From Microbacterium oleivorans (GTDB lineage Bacteria > Actinomycetota > Actinomycetes > Actinomycetales > Microbacteriaceae), in contig NZ_JAMBOV010000003.1 of NCBI RefSeq assembly GCF_023715745.1, forward strand, positions 1-64,000: a stretch of DNA of 64,000 nt, given 5' to 3'. The translations under genes and the position numbers were made by a program. Positions 27,707-36,395 of this stretch are shown here, one piece after another. The notes under the pieces were generated by a model. It was given only the letters and a program-made list of their open reading frames with translations, did no database searches and was not told where the DNA came from. Position 1 is the first letter of the stretch. Each line of letters opens with the position of its first letter.

Positions 27707-28747
27707 TCAGCGCCCGAGGGTCCGCGCGATGTCCTCCACGTCCCGTTCGTCGTTGAACACGTGCAGGGCGACGCGGGCATTGCCTGCCCTGCTCGACGCG
27801 ACGATCCCCTCGGCGCGCAGTCGGGCGATATCGTCGCCGCCTTCGTCGCGCCAGGTGACGATGGGTGTCGCCCGCGACGGAGCGGGTAGATCGAGACGGC
27901 GTCGGAGGGCTTCGGCGAGCCCGGTCACCTCGTCGTGCAGTGCCCGCGGATCGGCGTCCGCGAACAGAGCGAGCGCGGGCTCCGCGCCGACGAACGCCTG
28001 CCAGGCCGGCGAGACGTCGAACCGTCGGGCGGATGCCGCCAGCGTCGCGTCCGTGCCGTAGCACGACGCCCACGGATCTGCGCCCGCGTACCACCCCGCC
28101 TGACGCGGGCCGATCGAGCCGGCGAAGTCCTCGCGGATCGCGAGGAAAGCGACCCCGCGAGGCGCGCACAGCCATTTGTAGGCGTGGCACACCAGCGCAT
28201 CGAAGGCGCCGGCGGACACCGGCATCCATCCGATCGCCTGCGTCGCGTCGCAGAGGGTGCGCGCATTCCGGCGGCGGGCCGCAGCGACGATCGCGTCCGC
28301 ATCCGCGACCGCACCCGTCGCGGACTGCACGATCGAGAACGCCACGAGCGTCGTCTCGTCGTCCACCGCGTCGGCGAGCCCATCGAGGGGTGCGGTGCGC
28401 ACCGTGATGCCGCGACCGGCGTGGACGAAGGGGAGGACGAGGGAGGAGAACTCGCCGTCCGGGCACAGCACGACCGCGCCGTCGGGGAGCGACGCCGCGA
28501 TGAGGCTCACCATCGCCGAGGTCTGCGCGCCGAGGGCGACGGCGGCGGGGTCGACCCCGACCAGTCGCGCGAACGATGAGCGGCAGCGCTCGGCGCTCGT
28601 CGCGTAGCGGATCGGATCCGGCCATGCCTCGAGATCCGCCCGAACGGCGTCCCGCGTCGCGAAGGGAGGGATGCCGGCGGTGCAGGCCGCGACGTATCCG
28701 CGGGAGTCGGGGAACGCCGAGCGGACGGTCGCGGGGGAGAGGGCCAT
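27707..28747 (-). CDS. Class V aminotransferase fold PLP enzyme
   Basis: A 346-aa PLP enzyme of the cysteine-desulfurase/isopenicillin-N-epimerase fold group. Lys191 in HAYKWLCAPRG should bind PLP; Asp167 and Gln170 (CDATQ) contact the ring. There is no active-site cysteine loop typical of desulfurases, so an aminotransferase, racemase or lyase is more likely. The start is MALSPATV. The gene diverges from a LysR regulator with an 80-bp shared control region, suggesting it is that regulator's target. Confidence 0.8.
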   Translation of the reverse strand: MALSPATVRSAFPDSRGYVAACTAGIPPFATRDAVRADLEAWPDPIRYATSAERCRSSFARLVGVDPAAVALGAQTSAMVSLIAASLPDGAVVLCPDGEFSSLVLPFVHAGRGITVRTAPLDGLADAVDDETTLVAFSIVQSATGAVADADAIVAAARRRNARTLCDATQAIGWMPVSAGAFDALVCHAYKWLCAPRGVAFLAIREDFAGSIGPRQAGWYAGADPWASCYGTDATLAASARRFDVSPAWQAFVGAEPALALFADADPRALHDEVTGLAEALRRRLDLPAPSRATPIVTWRDEGGDDIARLRAEGIVASSRAGNARVALHVFNDERDVEDIARTLGR

Positions 28748-28792
28748 GACTCCATGGTCCTGGCGGATGATTGAGTGCACCACGGCAGGTAT

Positions 28793-28805
28793 TGCATCGA
28801 ACGCA
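28793..28805. promoter_or_regulatory. Candidate LysR box TGC-N7-GCA
   Basis: The inverted repeat TGCATCGAACGCA satisfies the T-N11-A rule for LysR-type sites. It lies between the divergent PLP-enzyme and LysR genes, 23 nt before the regulator's start. A TATATAT stretch (28817-28823) right after it could be the regulator's -10 region, so binding would fit autorepression. Confidence 0.4.
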
Positions 28806-28827
28806 TGACATCGCGTTATATATCGAC

Positions 28828-29790
28828 ATGCCACAGCCCGTTCCGGACCTCTCCGTCGCCGAGTTGCGCATCGTCAAGGCCGTCGGTGACACGGGATCCG
28901 TGACCGCCGCAGCGACCGCACTCGGCTACAGTCAACCCGCCGTCAGCCAGCAGATCCGCCGGCTCGAGAGCCGGTTGGGGATGGCGGTCGTCGAGCGGGT
29001 GGGGCGACGGATGCGGCTCACCGAGGCGGGCCGCATCCTCGCCCGTCATGCCACGTCGATCACGACGGCGCTCGGCGCGGTGGCCGGCGAGCTCGCCGAC
29101 CTCGGCGGAGGAAGGATCGGCACCGTCCGCCTGGTCGGCTTCCCCTCCGCCTCGCCGACCGTCCTGCCGCGCCTCATGCGTCGCCTCGCCGACACCGATC
29201 CGGGCCTCTCGCTCACGTACGTCGAGGCGGAGCCGCCCGAGGCGGTCTCGGCCGTCCGCGCCGACCGTGCCGACATCGCCCTCACCTTCAGCCACCCCGG
29301 CGACGGCACCGACGCGCACGGCGACAGCATCCGCGGGCTGGAGGCCCGACGCATCGGTGCGGAGGACCTGCTCCTCGTGCTGCCGGACGGACACACGCGC
29401 AGCGCCGAAGACGTCGTCGACCTCAGCGCTCTCGCCGACGACGAGTGGATCGCCGGCTGCCCGCGGTGCCGCAGTCACCTGCTGGATTCGTGCTCGCGGG
29501 CGGGATTCGTCCCCCGCATCCGCTTCGAGACCGACAACGTCGCCGCCGTCGAACAGCTCGTCGCGCAGGGAGTGGGGGTCGCGACGCTGCCGCGTCTCGC
29601 GGTCGCCTCCTTCCCCCTCGTGGCGGGGGTGATCACCCGTCCGCTGTCGTCGGGGGACCGGCGCGAGCTCCACGCCGTGTCCGCGCGAGGGGCCGCCCGG
29701 GTGCCCGCCGTCGCCACCGTCCTCCGGCACCTCGCGGACACCGTCAGAGAGATGACGGATGCGGACCCCGCGGCCGCGCGGGCGAAGTAG
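28828..29790 (+). CDS. LysR-family transcriptional regulator
   Basis: A 320-aa LTTR. The N-terminal winged HTH reads AELRIVKAVGDTGSVTAAATALGYSQPAVSQ, and a substrate-binding domain follows from about residue 95. A Cys pair (GCPRCRSHLLDSC) in the effector domain is unusual and could be redox or metal sensitive, but this is speculation. ATG 28828 is preceded by TATATAT and no Shine-Dalgarno. It is divergent from the PLP enzyme. Confidence 0.92.
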   Translation: MPQPVPDLSVAELRIVKAVGDTGSVTAAATALGYSQPAVSQQIRRLESRLGMAVVERVGRRMRLTEAGRILARHATSITTALGAVAGELADLGGGRIGTVRLVGFPSASPTVLPRLMRRLADTDPGLSLTYVEAEPPEAVSAVRADRADIALTFSHPGDGTDAHGDSIRGLEARRIGAEDLLLVLPDGHTRSAEDVVDLSALADDEWIAGCPRCRSHLLDSCSRAGFVPRIRFETDNVAAVEQLVAQGVGVATLPRLAVASFPLVAGVITRPLSSGDRRELHAVSARGAARVPAVATVLRHLADTVREMTDADPAAARAK

Positions 29791-29793
29791 TGT
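29788..29793 (+). promoter_or_regulatory. -10 hexamer TAGTGT before aldo/keto reductase
   Basis: TAGTGT overlaps the LysR stop codon and ends 7 nt before the ATG at 29801, compatible with a leaderless transcript independent of the regulator. Confidence 0.4.
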
Positions 29794-29800
29794 GAGCCCC

Positions 29801-30787
29801 ATGCACCAGCGCCCCCTCGCCGCCACCGGCCGTTCCGTCTCCAGCATCGGCCTCGGGACTTGGCAGCTCGGCGCCGACTGGGGGGACGTCTCCGAATCCC
29901 AGGCGCTCGATGTCCTCGCCGCCTCCGTCGAGGCGGGCGTGACGCTCTTCGACACCGCCGACGTCTACGGCGACGGTCGGAGCGAGAGCCTCATCGGCCG
30001 CTTCCTGGCGGCGCACCCGGGACACGGTGTGACCGTCGCCACGAAGATGGGTCGGCGTGTTCCGCAGGAGCCCGAGAACTACACGCCCGACCACTTCCGC
30101 GCGTGGACGGATCGCTCGCGGGAGAATCTCGGAGTCGACACGCTCGACCTGGTGCAGCTGCACTGTCCGCCGTCCGCTGTCATCGACGCAGATGAGACGT
30201 ACGACGCGCTCGACGCCCTCGTCGACAGCGGCGCGATCGCGGCGTACGGCGTCTCCGTCGAGACCTGCGCACAGGCGCTCTCGGCGATCGCGCGGCCCGG
30301 GGTGAGCAACGTGCAGATCATCTTCAACCCCTTCCGTCTGAAGCCCCTCGACGAGGTCCTTCCGGCCGCGGAGGCAGCCGGTGTCGCGATCTTCGCCCGC
30401 GTGCCCCTCGCGTCGGGACTGCTCAGCGGGCGGTACACGGCCTCCACGTCCTTCGCCGCGAACGACCACCGCACGTTCAACCGTCACGGCGAGGCGTTCG
30501 ATCGAGGGGAGACCTTCTCGGGTGTCGACTTCGCGACCGGGCTCGTCGCGGCGGAGGAGCTGAGCGCGGCTCTGCCCGACGGCGTGTCGCTGCCCGCGGC
30601 ATCCCTCGCCTGGATCGCGTCGTGCCCCGGTGTCACCTCCGTCATCCCCGGCGCCCGCACGACGGCGCAGGCTCGAAGCAACGCCGAGGCCGGATCGATC
30701 GACCCCGCCGTGCTCGAGACCTTCGCAGCCGCCGTCGTCGACGTGTACGACCGTCGGCTGCGGGAGGACATCCACCCCCAGTGGTGA
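29801..30787 (+). CDS. Aldo/keto reductase
   Basis: A 328-aa NADPH-dependent reductase with a (beta/alpha)8 barrel. The catalytic tetrad is visible: Asp and Tyr in FDTADVYGDGRSE, Lys in ATKMGRR, His in LVQLHCPP. The SVIPGARTTAQARSN block near the C-terminus binds the cofactor adenosine phosphate. It resembles the AKR11/YhdN-like group. The substrate is unknown. Confidence 0.9.
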   Translation: MHQRPLAATGRSVSSIGLGTWQLGADWGDVSESQALDVLAASVEAGVTLFDTADVYGDGRSESLIGRFLAAHPGHGVTVATKMGRRVPQEPENYTPDHFRAWTDRSRENLGVDTLDLVQLHCPPSAVIDADETYDALDALVDSGAIAAYGVSVETCAQALSAIARPGVSNVQIIFNPFRLKPLDEVLPAAEAAGVAIFARVPLASGLLSGRYTASTSFAANDHRTFNRHGEAFDRGETFSGVDFATGLVAAEELSAALPDGVSLPAASLAWIASCPGVTSVIPGARTTAQARSNAEAGSIDPAVLETFAAAVVDVYDRRLREDIHPQW

Positions 30788-30829
30788 CCGGGGTGGGGAT
30801 GCCGCGCGCCGCCGTGCGGGCGACATCGC

Positions 30830-30835
30830 TACCGT
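30830..30835 (+). promoter_or_regulatory. -10 hexamer TACCGT, leaderless start
   Basis: TACCGT plus 6 nt precedes the ATG at 30842 (DUF1905 gene). Confidence 0.5.
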
Positions 30836-30841
30836 GAGGGC

Positions 30842-31138
30842 ATGATCGTCGAGACCGCCGGGGTGCTCTTCCGCTGGGAAGCACGGAGAGACGACTGGTA
30901 CTTCGTGCCACTCTCCTCGGAGGCGAGCGAGGACATCCGCGACGTGCCGAGACCCGGTCGAGGTTTCGGATCGGTCCCCGTGCAGGTGACGGTCGGCTCG
31001 TCCTCGTGGCGGACGTCGATCTTCCCCGACGCGGCCCGGGGCGTGTACGTGCTGCCCCTCAAAAGGTCGGTGCGGGAGCGCGAGGGGATCTCCGAGGGGG
31101 ACACCGTGAAGGCGCGGCTCGACGTGCTGGACGGCTGA
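30842..31138 (+). CDS. DUF1905 domain protein
   Basis: A 98-aa single-domain protein. WYFVPLSSEASEDIRDVP, GFGSVPVQVTVGSSSWRTSIFP and YVLPLKRSVREREG follow the DUF1905 pattern, a small beta-barrel-like domain of unknown role. It is complete and not fused to the YdeI-like domain often attached. It lies 4 bp before the prepilin peptidase gene, so the two are probably co-transcribed, though a functional link is not obvious. Confidence 0.82.
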   Translation: MIVETAGVLFRWEARRDDWYFVPLSSEASEDIRDVPRPGRGFGSVPVQVTVGSSSWRTSIFPDAARGVYVLPLKRSVREREGISEGDTVKARLDVLDG

Positions 31139-31142
31139 GTCC

Positions 31143-31664
31143 GTGCTGGCGCCCTTCGCCGGGGTGACGGGCCCGGTCGCGATCACGGCCGTCGCGCTCG
31201 CCTTCGCGTGGCTCGCCGTCGCCTCGACGACGCTCGCCGTCATCGACGCTCGCACGCACCGTCTGCCGAACGCCTGGGTCCTTCCCGGTTATCCGGTCCT
31301 CAGCGGACTGCTTCTCGTCGCGTGCCTGGCCGGCGCACCCTGGACATCGCTCGTGCGCGCGGCGATCGGAGGGGTCGTGCTCTTCGTGTTCTATGCCGTC
31401 CTCCGCGCGGCCGGTGGCGGGATGGGCGGAGGAGACGTCAAGCTCGCCGGCGTCCTCGGAATGGCGCTCGGATGGACGGGGTGGCCCGCGCTCGCCGTGG
31501 GGGCGCTCGCGGGTTTCGTATTCGGCGGCCTCTACGGCACCATCCTCCTCGCGACGCGACGTGCTCATCGTCGTACCGCGGTCGCGTTCGGACCGTGGAT
31601 GCTGCTGGGCGCGTGGACCGGCATCGTCTTCGGTGCGGAGACGGCAACCGGGCTCGGGCTCTGA
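31143..31664 (+). CDS. Prepilin peptidase (A24, CpaA/TadV type)
   Basis: A 173-aa membrane aspartyl protease with about six helices. The two catalytic aspartates are Asp35 (VIDARTHRLPN) and Asp98 (GGGDVKLAG). The N-terminal methylase domain of PilD is missing, as in TadV/CpaA. It should cleave type IV-like prepilin leaders, yet no pilus or secretion gene lies in the window, so its substrates are encoded elsewhere. The start is GTG. Confidence 0.88.
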   Translation: MLAPFAGVTGPVAITAVALAFAWLAVASTTLAVIDARTHRLPNAWVLPGYPVLSGLLLVACLAGAPWTSLVRAAIGGVVLFVFYAVLRAAGGGMGGGDVKLAGVLGMALGWTGWPALAVGALAGFVFGGLYGTILLATRRAHRRTAVAFGPWMLLGAWTGIVFGAETATGLGL

Positions 31665-31727
31665 CGCGGTCGATGCCAGATCCGCGGGCCCGGCGCAAGG
31701 GGACCAGGGTCGAGGTCACCCCGTCGC

Positions 31728-31733
31728 TAGCGT
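31728..31733 (+). promoter_or_regulatory. -10 hexamer TAGCGT, leaderless start
   Basis: TAGCGT plus 6 nt precedes the ATG at 31740 (YihY-family gene). The AGGGGA between them could act as a poor ribosome site but is directly adjacent to the start. Confidence 0.5.
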
Positions 31734-31739
31734 AGGGGA

Positions 31740-32756
31740 ATGGCCGACAGCACCAAGACCCCGCTCGTCCCGCGCCTGATCGCCCGTGCGCTGTCGTGGC
31801 GGATCGTCCGGGCCTACCTCCGGTACAGCGAGCACCGGGGGCCGCTCCTGGCCGACAGCGTGACCTACCGCACGCTGTTCAGCGTGTTCGCGGGCGTCCT
31901 GCTCGGCTTCTCGGTCGCCGCCCTCTGGCTCGCCGGCAACCCGCAGGCGTGGCAGGGCCTCATCGACGCGGTGGACGGGGTCATCCCCGGACTCGTGGGC
32001 GAGGGCGGCGTCATCGACACCAAGGATCTCGGTCAGCCGATCGCGTTCTCGCTGACCGGCGTGTTCTCCCTCATCGGCCTCGTGATGGCGGCGATCGGTG
32101 CCATCGGGTCGCTGCGCACCTCGCTGCGGATCATCGCCGACAAGGTCCACGACGACACGCTCTTCTTCATCGTCCTCGCCCGCAACCTCCTCCTCGCCAT
32201 CGTCATCGGCGCGGGGCTGGCCGCCGCGGCGGTCGCGACGATCGTCGGCACCGCCGGCGTCGGCCTGGTCGCCGATGTCGTGGGCGTGTCCGCAGACAGC
32301 CCCGTGACCGTCGCCGTGAGCGCCGCGGTCGGCATCCTCGTGACGTTCCTGCTCGACACGGCCATGGTCGCGCTCCTGTTCCGCGCGCTCTCCGGCATCC
32401 GTCCTCCCGCGCGGGCGCTGTGGACCGGAGCGCTGATCGGCGGTTTCGGCTTGACCGTCCTGCAGCAGCTCTCGAGCCTGTTCGTCGGCGGCGCGGGCTC
32501 CAACCCGCTGCTCGCGACCTTCGCCGCCCTCATCGCCCTTCTGCTGTGGATCAACCTCTCGTGCCAGGTGATCCTCATCGCGTCGGCCTACATCGTCGCG
32601 GCGACGCTCGAGAGCGAGGACCGCTTGCGCCGCGTGCACGGGGCGACGACGCTCGTCGAGCGCCGCGTGCAGACCGCCGAAGACCAGATGCAGGCGGCCG
32701 CTGACGAGCTGCAGGCGGCCCGGGACGCCCTCACCGCCGAACGGGCGAAGGACTGA
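31740..32756 (+). CDS. YihY/BrkB-family membrane protein
   Basis: A 338-aa protein with about six membrane helices. LLADSVTYRTLFSVFAG near residues 36-52 is the conserved first-helix region, and ALWTGALIGGFGLTVLQQ followed by NPLLATFAALIALLLW forms the late block. The last 45 residues are a charged coiled coil (RRVQTAEDQMQAAADELQAA). Members were once called RNase BN, which is now considered wrong. The true function is unknown. Confidence 0.88.
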   Translation: MADSTKTPLVPRLIARALSWRIVRAYLRYSEHRGPLLADSVTYRTLFSVFAGVLLGFSVAALWLAGNPQAWQGLIDAVDGVIPGLVGEGGVIDTKDLGQPIAFSLTGVFSLIGLVMAAIGAIGSLRTSLRIIADKVHDDTLFFIVLARNLLLAIVIGAGLAAAAVATIVGTAGVGLVADVVGVSADSPVTVAVSAAVGILVTFLLDTAMVALLFRALSGIRPPARALWTGALIGGFGLTVLQQLSSLFVGGAGSNPLLATFAALIALLLWINLSCQVILIASAYIVAATLESEDRLRRVHGATTLVERRVQTAEDQMQAAADELQAARDALTAERAKD

Positions 32757-32837
32757 CACGCCCGCTCCTTCGTCACCGCCTCGTCACCGCTGTGTGAACT
32801 CTGCCGCATCGACTCGATGCGGCACGGCCCTGGTGTG

Positions 32838-32843
32838 TACCGT
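32838..32843 (+). promoter_or_regulatory. -10 hexamer TACCGT setting the glgP start
   Basis: TACCGT plus 6 nt precedes the GTG at 32850. It lies downstream of an in-frame ATG at 32817, so if it is the true promoter the longer start is excluded. Confidence 0.45.
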
Positions 32844-32849
32844 CGTACC

Positions 32850-35333
32850 GTGAAGAACCCGCGACTTCAGCCGAGCCACCCGATCGCCCTCGCGCCGGTG
32901 CAGTCACCGGAGCCGACCGTCGACGGCTTCGTGACGCAGTACCTCCGCAACCTCAACAACGGACGCGGCGTGGCGCTGTCGACCTCGACGGCCAACGACC
33001 GGTACTTCGCCCTCGCCGCGACCGTCCGTGACTACCTGATGGCCCGCTGGCTGGAGGACGTCCGTCGGCAACGCTCGACCCAGGCCAAGGGTGTCGCCTA
33101 CCTCTCCGCGGAGTACCTCCTCGGCCGGCAGCTCGACAACAACCTGCTCGCCACCGGGCTCAACGACATCGCAGCAGAGGCCCTCGTCGCGTGCGGCCTC
33201 GACCTGGAGGACGTCCGCGCGCTCGAGGTCGAGCCCGGTCTCGGCAACGGCGGTCTCGGCCGGCTCGCGGCCTGCTTCATCGATTCGCTCGCGACGCTCG
33301 GCGTGCCGAGCATCGGGTACGGCATCCGCTACGAGTACGGCATCTTCCGGCAGACCTTCGTCGACGGTCAGCAGGTCGAGCAGGCCGACTCGTGGCTCGC
33401 CCTCGGCTCGCCGTGGGAGTTCCCGCACCCCGAGGCGGCGCAGACCATCTCGTTCGCCGGCCACACCGAGACGTACGACGACGAGGGCGTCGCGCGCACG
33501 CGATGGGTGCCGGCCTGGAACGTCCTGGCGGTCCCGTACAACTACATGGTCCCGGGGTACCACAACGGGCGCGTCAACACGCTGCGTCTGTGGAGCGCGC
33601 AGGCGACGCAGGGCTTCGACCTCCGCGTCTTCAATGCGGGCGACTACCAGGAGGCCGTGCGCGCCCAGACCTACGCCGAGAACATCTCGAAGGTGCTCTA
33701 CCCCGAGGACTCCACGCCGCAGGGCAAGGAGCTGCGGCTGCAGCAGCAGTACTTCTTCGTCGCGGCATCCATCAGCGACTTCGTGAACCTCATCCTGCCG
33801 AAGGACTTCGACCTCGAGAAGCTCCCCGAGCGGGTCATCTTCCAGCTCAACGACACCCATCCCGTCATCGGCGTCCCCGAGCTGATGCGGGTGCTCGTCG
33901 ACGAGCGCAAGCTCGACTGGGATGTCGCCTGGCAGATCACGCAGCAGTGCTTCGCCTACACCTGCCACACGCTGTTGCCCGAAGCGCTCGAGGTCTGGCC
34001 GGCCGACCTGCTGGGCCGCCTGCTGCCTCGGCACCTCGAGATCATCTACCGCATCAACGACGAGTTCCTCGAAGAGGTTCGCGAGCGCTTCGGCGACGAC
34101 GACGACCGGATCCGGCGGATGTCCATCATCGCGCCCGACGGCTCCGTGCGGATGGCCTTCCTGGCCACGGTCGCCGGGTCCAAGGTCAACGGCGTCGCGG
34201 AGCTGCACTCGCAGCTGCTGCGCGAGAAGGTGCTGCCCGACTTCGACGAGTTCTACCCGGGCAAGTTCACGAACGTCACGAACGGGGTCACCCCGCGCCG
34301 CTTCATCCGACTCGCGAACCCCGGCCTCTCGCGTCTCATCACCGACACGATCGGTCCCGGCTGGCTCACCGACCTCGACCGCCTCCGCGAACTCGAGGAC
34401 TACGCCGACGACACGGGTTTCCGTTCCGCCTTCCGCGCCGTGAAGGCGTCCAACAAGCGGGTGCTCGCCAAGACCCTGGCCGAGCGTGATGGGTTCACCG
34501 TGGCCGACGACCACCTGCTCGACGTCATGGTCAAGCGGCTCCACGAGTACAAGCGCCAGACGCTCAAGCTCCTCCACATCATCACCGAGTACGACGCGAT
34601 CGCCTCGGGTCGGGTCACCCCCGACCAGGTGACGCCGCGCACCTTCGTGTTCGGGGCGAAGGCGGCCCCCGGCTACGCGATGGCCAAGCGAATCATCCAC
34701 CTCATCAACGCCGTGGGCTCGGTCGTCAACTCCGACCCGCGTGTGGAGGGCCGTCTCGCCGTCCTCTTCCCGCCGAACTACAACGTGACGCTCGCGGAGC
34801 GGGTCGTCCCGGCGGCCGACCTCTCGGAGCAGATCTCCCTCGCGGGCAAGGAGGCGTCCGGCACGGGGAACATGAAGTTCGCCCTCAACGGCGCACTCAC
34901 GATCGGGACGGACGACGGCGCGAACGTCGAGATCCGCGAGCTCGTCGGTGACGAGAACTTCTTCCTGTTCGGCATGTCCGAGCCCGAGGTCGCCGACCTG
35001 CAGGCGCGCGGCTACCATCCGATCGACTTCGTCCGCGCCGACGAGAACCTGTCGCGGGCGCTCGACCTCATCTCGTCGGGGGCGTTCTCGGGGGGAGACG
35101 CATCGGTGTTCGAACCGGTCGTGTCCAACCTGATCCACCATGACCCGTTCATGGCCCTGGCGGACTACACCGACTACGTCGCGGCGCAGAAGCGGGTCGA
35201 CGCCCTCTACGCAGACCAGGATGCCTGGACGCGGGCCGCGATCCTCAACGTCGCGCGATGCGGGTTCTTCTCGTCCGACCGGTCCATGCGTGATTACATC
35301 GACCGCATCTGGCACACGCCGCCGCTCGTCTGA
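32850..35333 (+). CDS. glgP: Glycogen/maltodextrin phosphorylase
   Basis: An 827-aa GT35 phosphorylase releasing glucose 1-phosphate from alpha-1,4-glucan, of normal length. The PLP lysine is in EASGTGNMKFALNGALTIG. Substrate blocks ARLAA-type GNGGLGRLAACF and FQLNDTHPVIGVPELMR are intact. The start is uncertain: an ATG at 32817 would add 11 residues, but the TACCGT hexamer favours GTG 32850. No other glycogen gene is adjacent. Confidence 0.94.
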   Translation: MKNPRLQPSHPIALAPVQSPEPTVDGFVTQYLRNLNNGRGVALSTSTANDRYFALAATVRDYLMARWLEDVRRQRSTQAKGVAYLSAEYLLGRQLDNNLLATGLNDIAAEALVACGLDLEDVRALEVEPGLGNGGLGRLAACFIDSLATLGVPSIGYGIRYEYGIFRQTFVDGQQVEQADSWLALGSPWEFPHPEAAQTISFAGHTETYDDEGVARTRWVPAWNVLAVPYNYMVPGYHNGRVNTLRLWSAQATQGFDLRVFNAGDYQEAVRAQTYAENISKVLYPEDSTPQGKELRLQQQYFFVAASISDFVNLILPKDFDLEKLPERVIFQLNDTHPVIGVPELMRVLVDERKLDWDVAWQITQQCFAYTCHTLLPEALEVWPADLLGRLLPRHLEIIYRINDEFLEEVRERFGDDDDRIRRMSIIAPDGSVRMAFLATVAGSKVNGVAELHSQLLREKVLPDFDEFYPGKFTNVTNGVTPRRFIRLANPGLSRLITDTIGPGWLTDLDRLRELEDYADDTGFRSAFRAVKASNKRVLAKTLAERDGFTVADDHLLDVMVKRLHEYKRQTLKLLHIITEYDAIASGRVTPDQVTPRTFVFGAKAAPGYAMAKRIIHLINAVGSVVNSDPRVEGRLAVLFPPNYNVTLAERVVPAADLSEQISLAGKEASGTGNMKFALNGALTIGTDDGANVEIRELVGDENFFLFGMSEPEVADLQARGYHPIDFVRADENLSRALDLISSGAFSGGDASVFEPVVSNLIHHDPFMALADYTDYVAAQKRVDALYADQDAWTRAAILNVARCGFFSSDRSMRDYIDRIWHTPPLV

Positions 35334-35421
35334 CGGGCGCGGATATCACCGCGCCGGCGGGCTGACAAGGCGCGACGGAGCCGGTGGGGTGCCGGGTTAG
35401 AGTCGGTGTCGGAGGTACATC

Positions 35422-35664
35422 ATGGCAATCGCACGACTTCACGGCGGCCCGCTCGACGGCCAGGTCATCCCGCTCGAGGAGGACACGGATCGACTGATCC
35501 TGCCCTACAGCGAGACGCAGATCACCTATGAGCGCGCAGGCGCCGATGAGAGCACGGGGGAGGGCGACGGACCCACGTCCGCCGACTTCCGCTTCGTCGC
35601 CTCGCAGGACGACATCGACCCGTCCGCCGACGAGCGCGACGACCGTTCGACTCTTGACGACTGA
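35422..35664 (+). CDS. Conserved small acidic protein
   Basis: An 80-aa protein beginning MAIARLHGGPLDGQVIPLEE. The first half is a short beta-rich unit ending TQITYER; the second half is acidic and disordered (DDIDPSADERDD). I do not recognise the family. CGGAGG gives a good ribosome site, and TAGAGT (35398-35403) is a plausible -10. It overlaps the CYTH gene. Confidence 0.7.
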   Translation: MAIARLHGGPLDGQVIPLEEDTDRLILPYSETQITYERAGADESTGEGDGPTSADFRFVASQDDIDPSADERDDRSTLDD

Positions 35665-36283
35665 GCCGGAACACTCGCTCGAGATCGAGCGCACGTACGA
35701 CGTCGACGCCGGGACGCCACTGCCCGATTGGGCCAGGCTTCCCGGCGTCGCCGCCGTCGGCAGCCCGGAGCCGCGCGACCTCGACGCGCACTACCTCGAC
35801 ACCGCGGACGGGGCGCTCGGACGCGCTCGGGTCGCGCTGCGTCGCCGCAGCGGCGGGCCCGACGAGGGCTGGCACATCAAGCGCGTGACGGCCGAGGGCA
35901 AAGCGGAGTCCCGCTGGCCGCTCGACGACAGCGGCCCTGAGCAGATCGTGGTGCCCGAGGCGATCGAGGCGGCCCTGGCCCCTCTCGCCGCGCCGCCGTT
36001 CGCGCCGCTCGCGCGGATCCGCAACGCGCGCACGGCCTACGCACTCCTCGACGCGGCGGGCGATCTGCTCGCCGAGTTCGTCGACGACCGGGTCACCGCC
36101 ACCGACGTCCGTCGGGGCGTCGAGACGTCGTGGCGCGAGTGGGAGCTCGAGCTCGGCCCCGCAGCGCCGACGGATGCCGCGGCCCGCGACGCGCTGTTCG
36201 CCGCGGCCGACGAGCTCGTCCGGGGCGTCGGGGGAAAGGTCTCCGGATCGGGCTCGAAGCTCGAGCGGGCCCTCGGGCTGTGA
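35654..36283 (+). CDS. CYTH domain protein
   Basis: A 209-aa CYTH/triphosphate-tunnel protein. The signature ExExR is at SLEIERTYDV, and the alternating charged strands LDAHYLDTADG, VALRRRSGG, WHIKRVTAEGKAESRWPL and SWREWELELG are those that line the tunnel. Family members act on tripolyphosphate, thiamine triphosphate or ATP. The start is uncertain: TTG 35654 overlaps the preceding stop and is the first plausible codon before the domain; no good ATG or GTG exists. No CHAD domain is attached. Confidence 0.78.
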   Translation: MTTEPEHSLEIERTYDVDAGTPLPDWARLPGVAAVGSPEPRDLDAHYLDTADGALGRARVALRRRSGGPDEGWHIKRVTAEGKAESRWPLDDSGPEQIVVPEAIEAALAPLAAPPFAPLARIRNARTAYALLDAAGDLLAEFVDDRVTATDVRRGVETSWREWELELGPAAPTDAAARDALFAAADELVRGVGGKVSGSGSKLERALGL

Positions 36284-36303
36284 TCTCCGGCGCCCGTTAA
36301 CGC

Positions 36304-36342
36304 ACTGACGCCGCCCCCGGCTTCGGTTGGGGCGGCGTCAGT
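36304..36342. terminator. Bidirectional terminator between CYTH gene and lpdA
   Basis: A 14-bp perfect stem (36304-36317 with 36329-36342, core ACTGACGCCGCCCC) closes on an 11-nt loop. It lies midway between convergent genes and is followed by CGTTTCGA on the top strand. Confidence 0.8.
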
Positions 36343-36395
36343 CGTTTCGACAGGTTACTGAAGACCCATGCGTTCCGATAGGTCTTGCGCAGGCG

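Noticed and set aside
25467..28892. Open continuation of the quinone reductase frame for 3.4 kb upstream
   Set aside because: It crosses the antiporter and PLP-enzyme genes out of frame and lacks protein similarity; the reductase clearly begins at 25466.
32817..32849. ATG at 32817 as glgP start
   Set aside because: The candidate -10 TACCGT lies downstream of it and 6 nt before GTG 32850; the extra 11 residues show no phosphorylase similarity. Not fully excluded.
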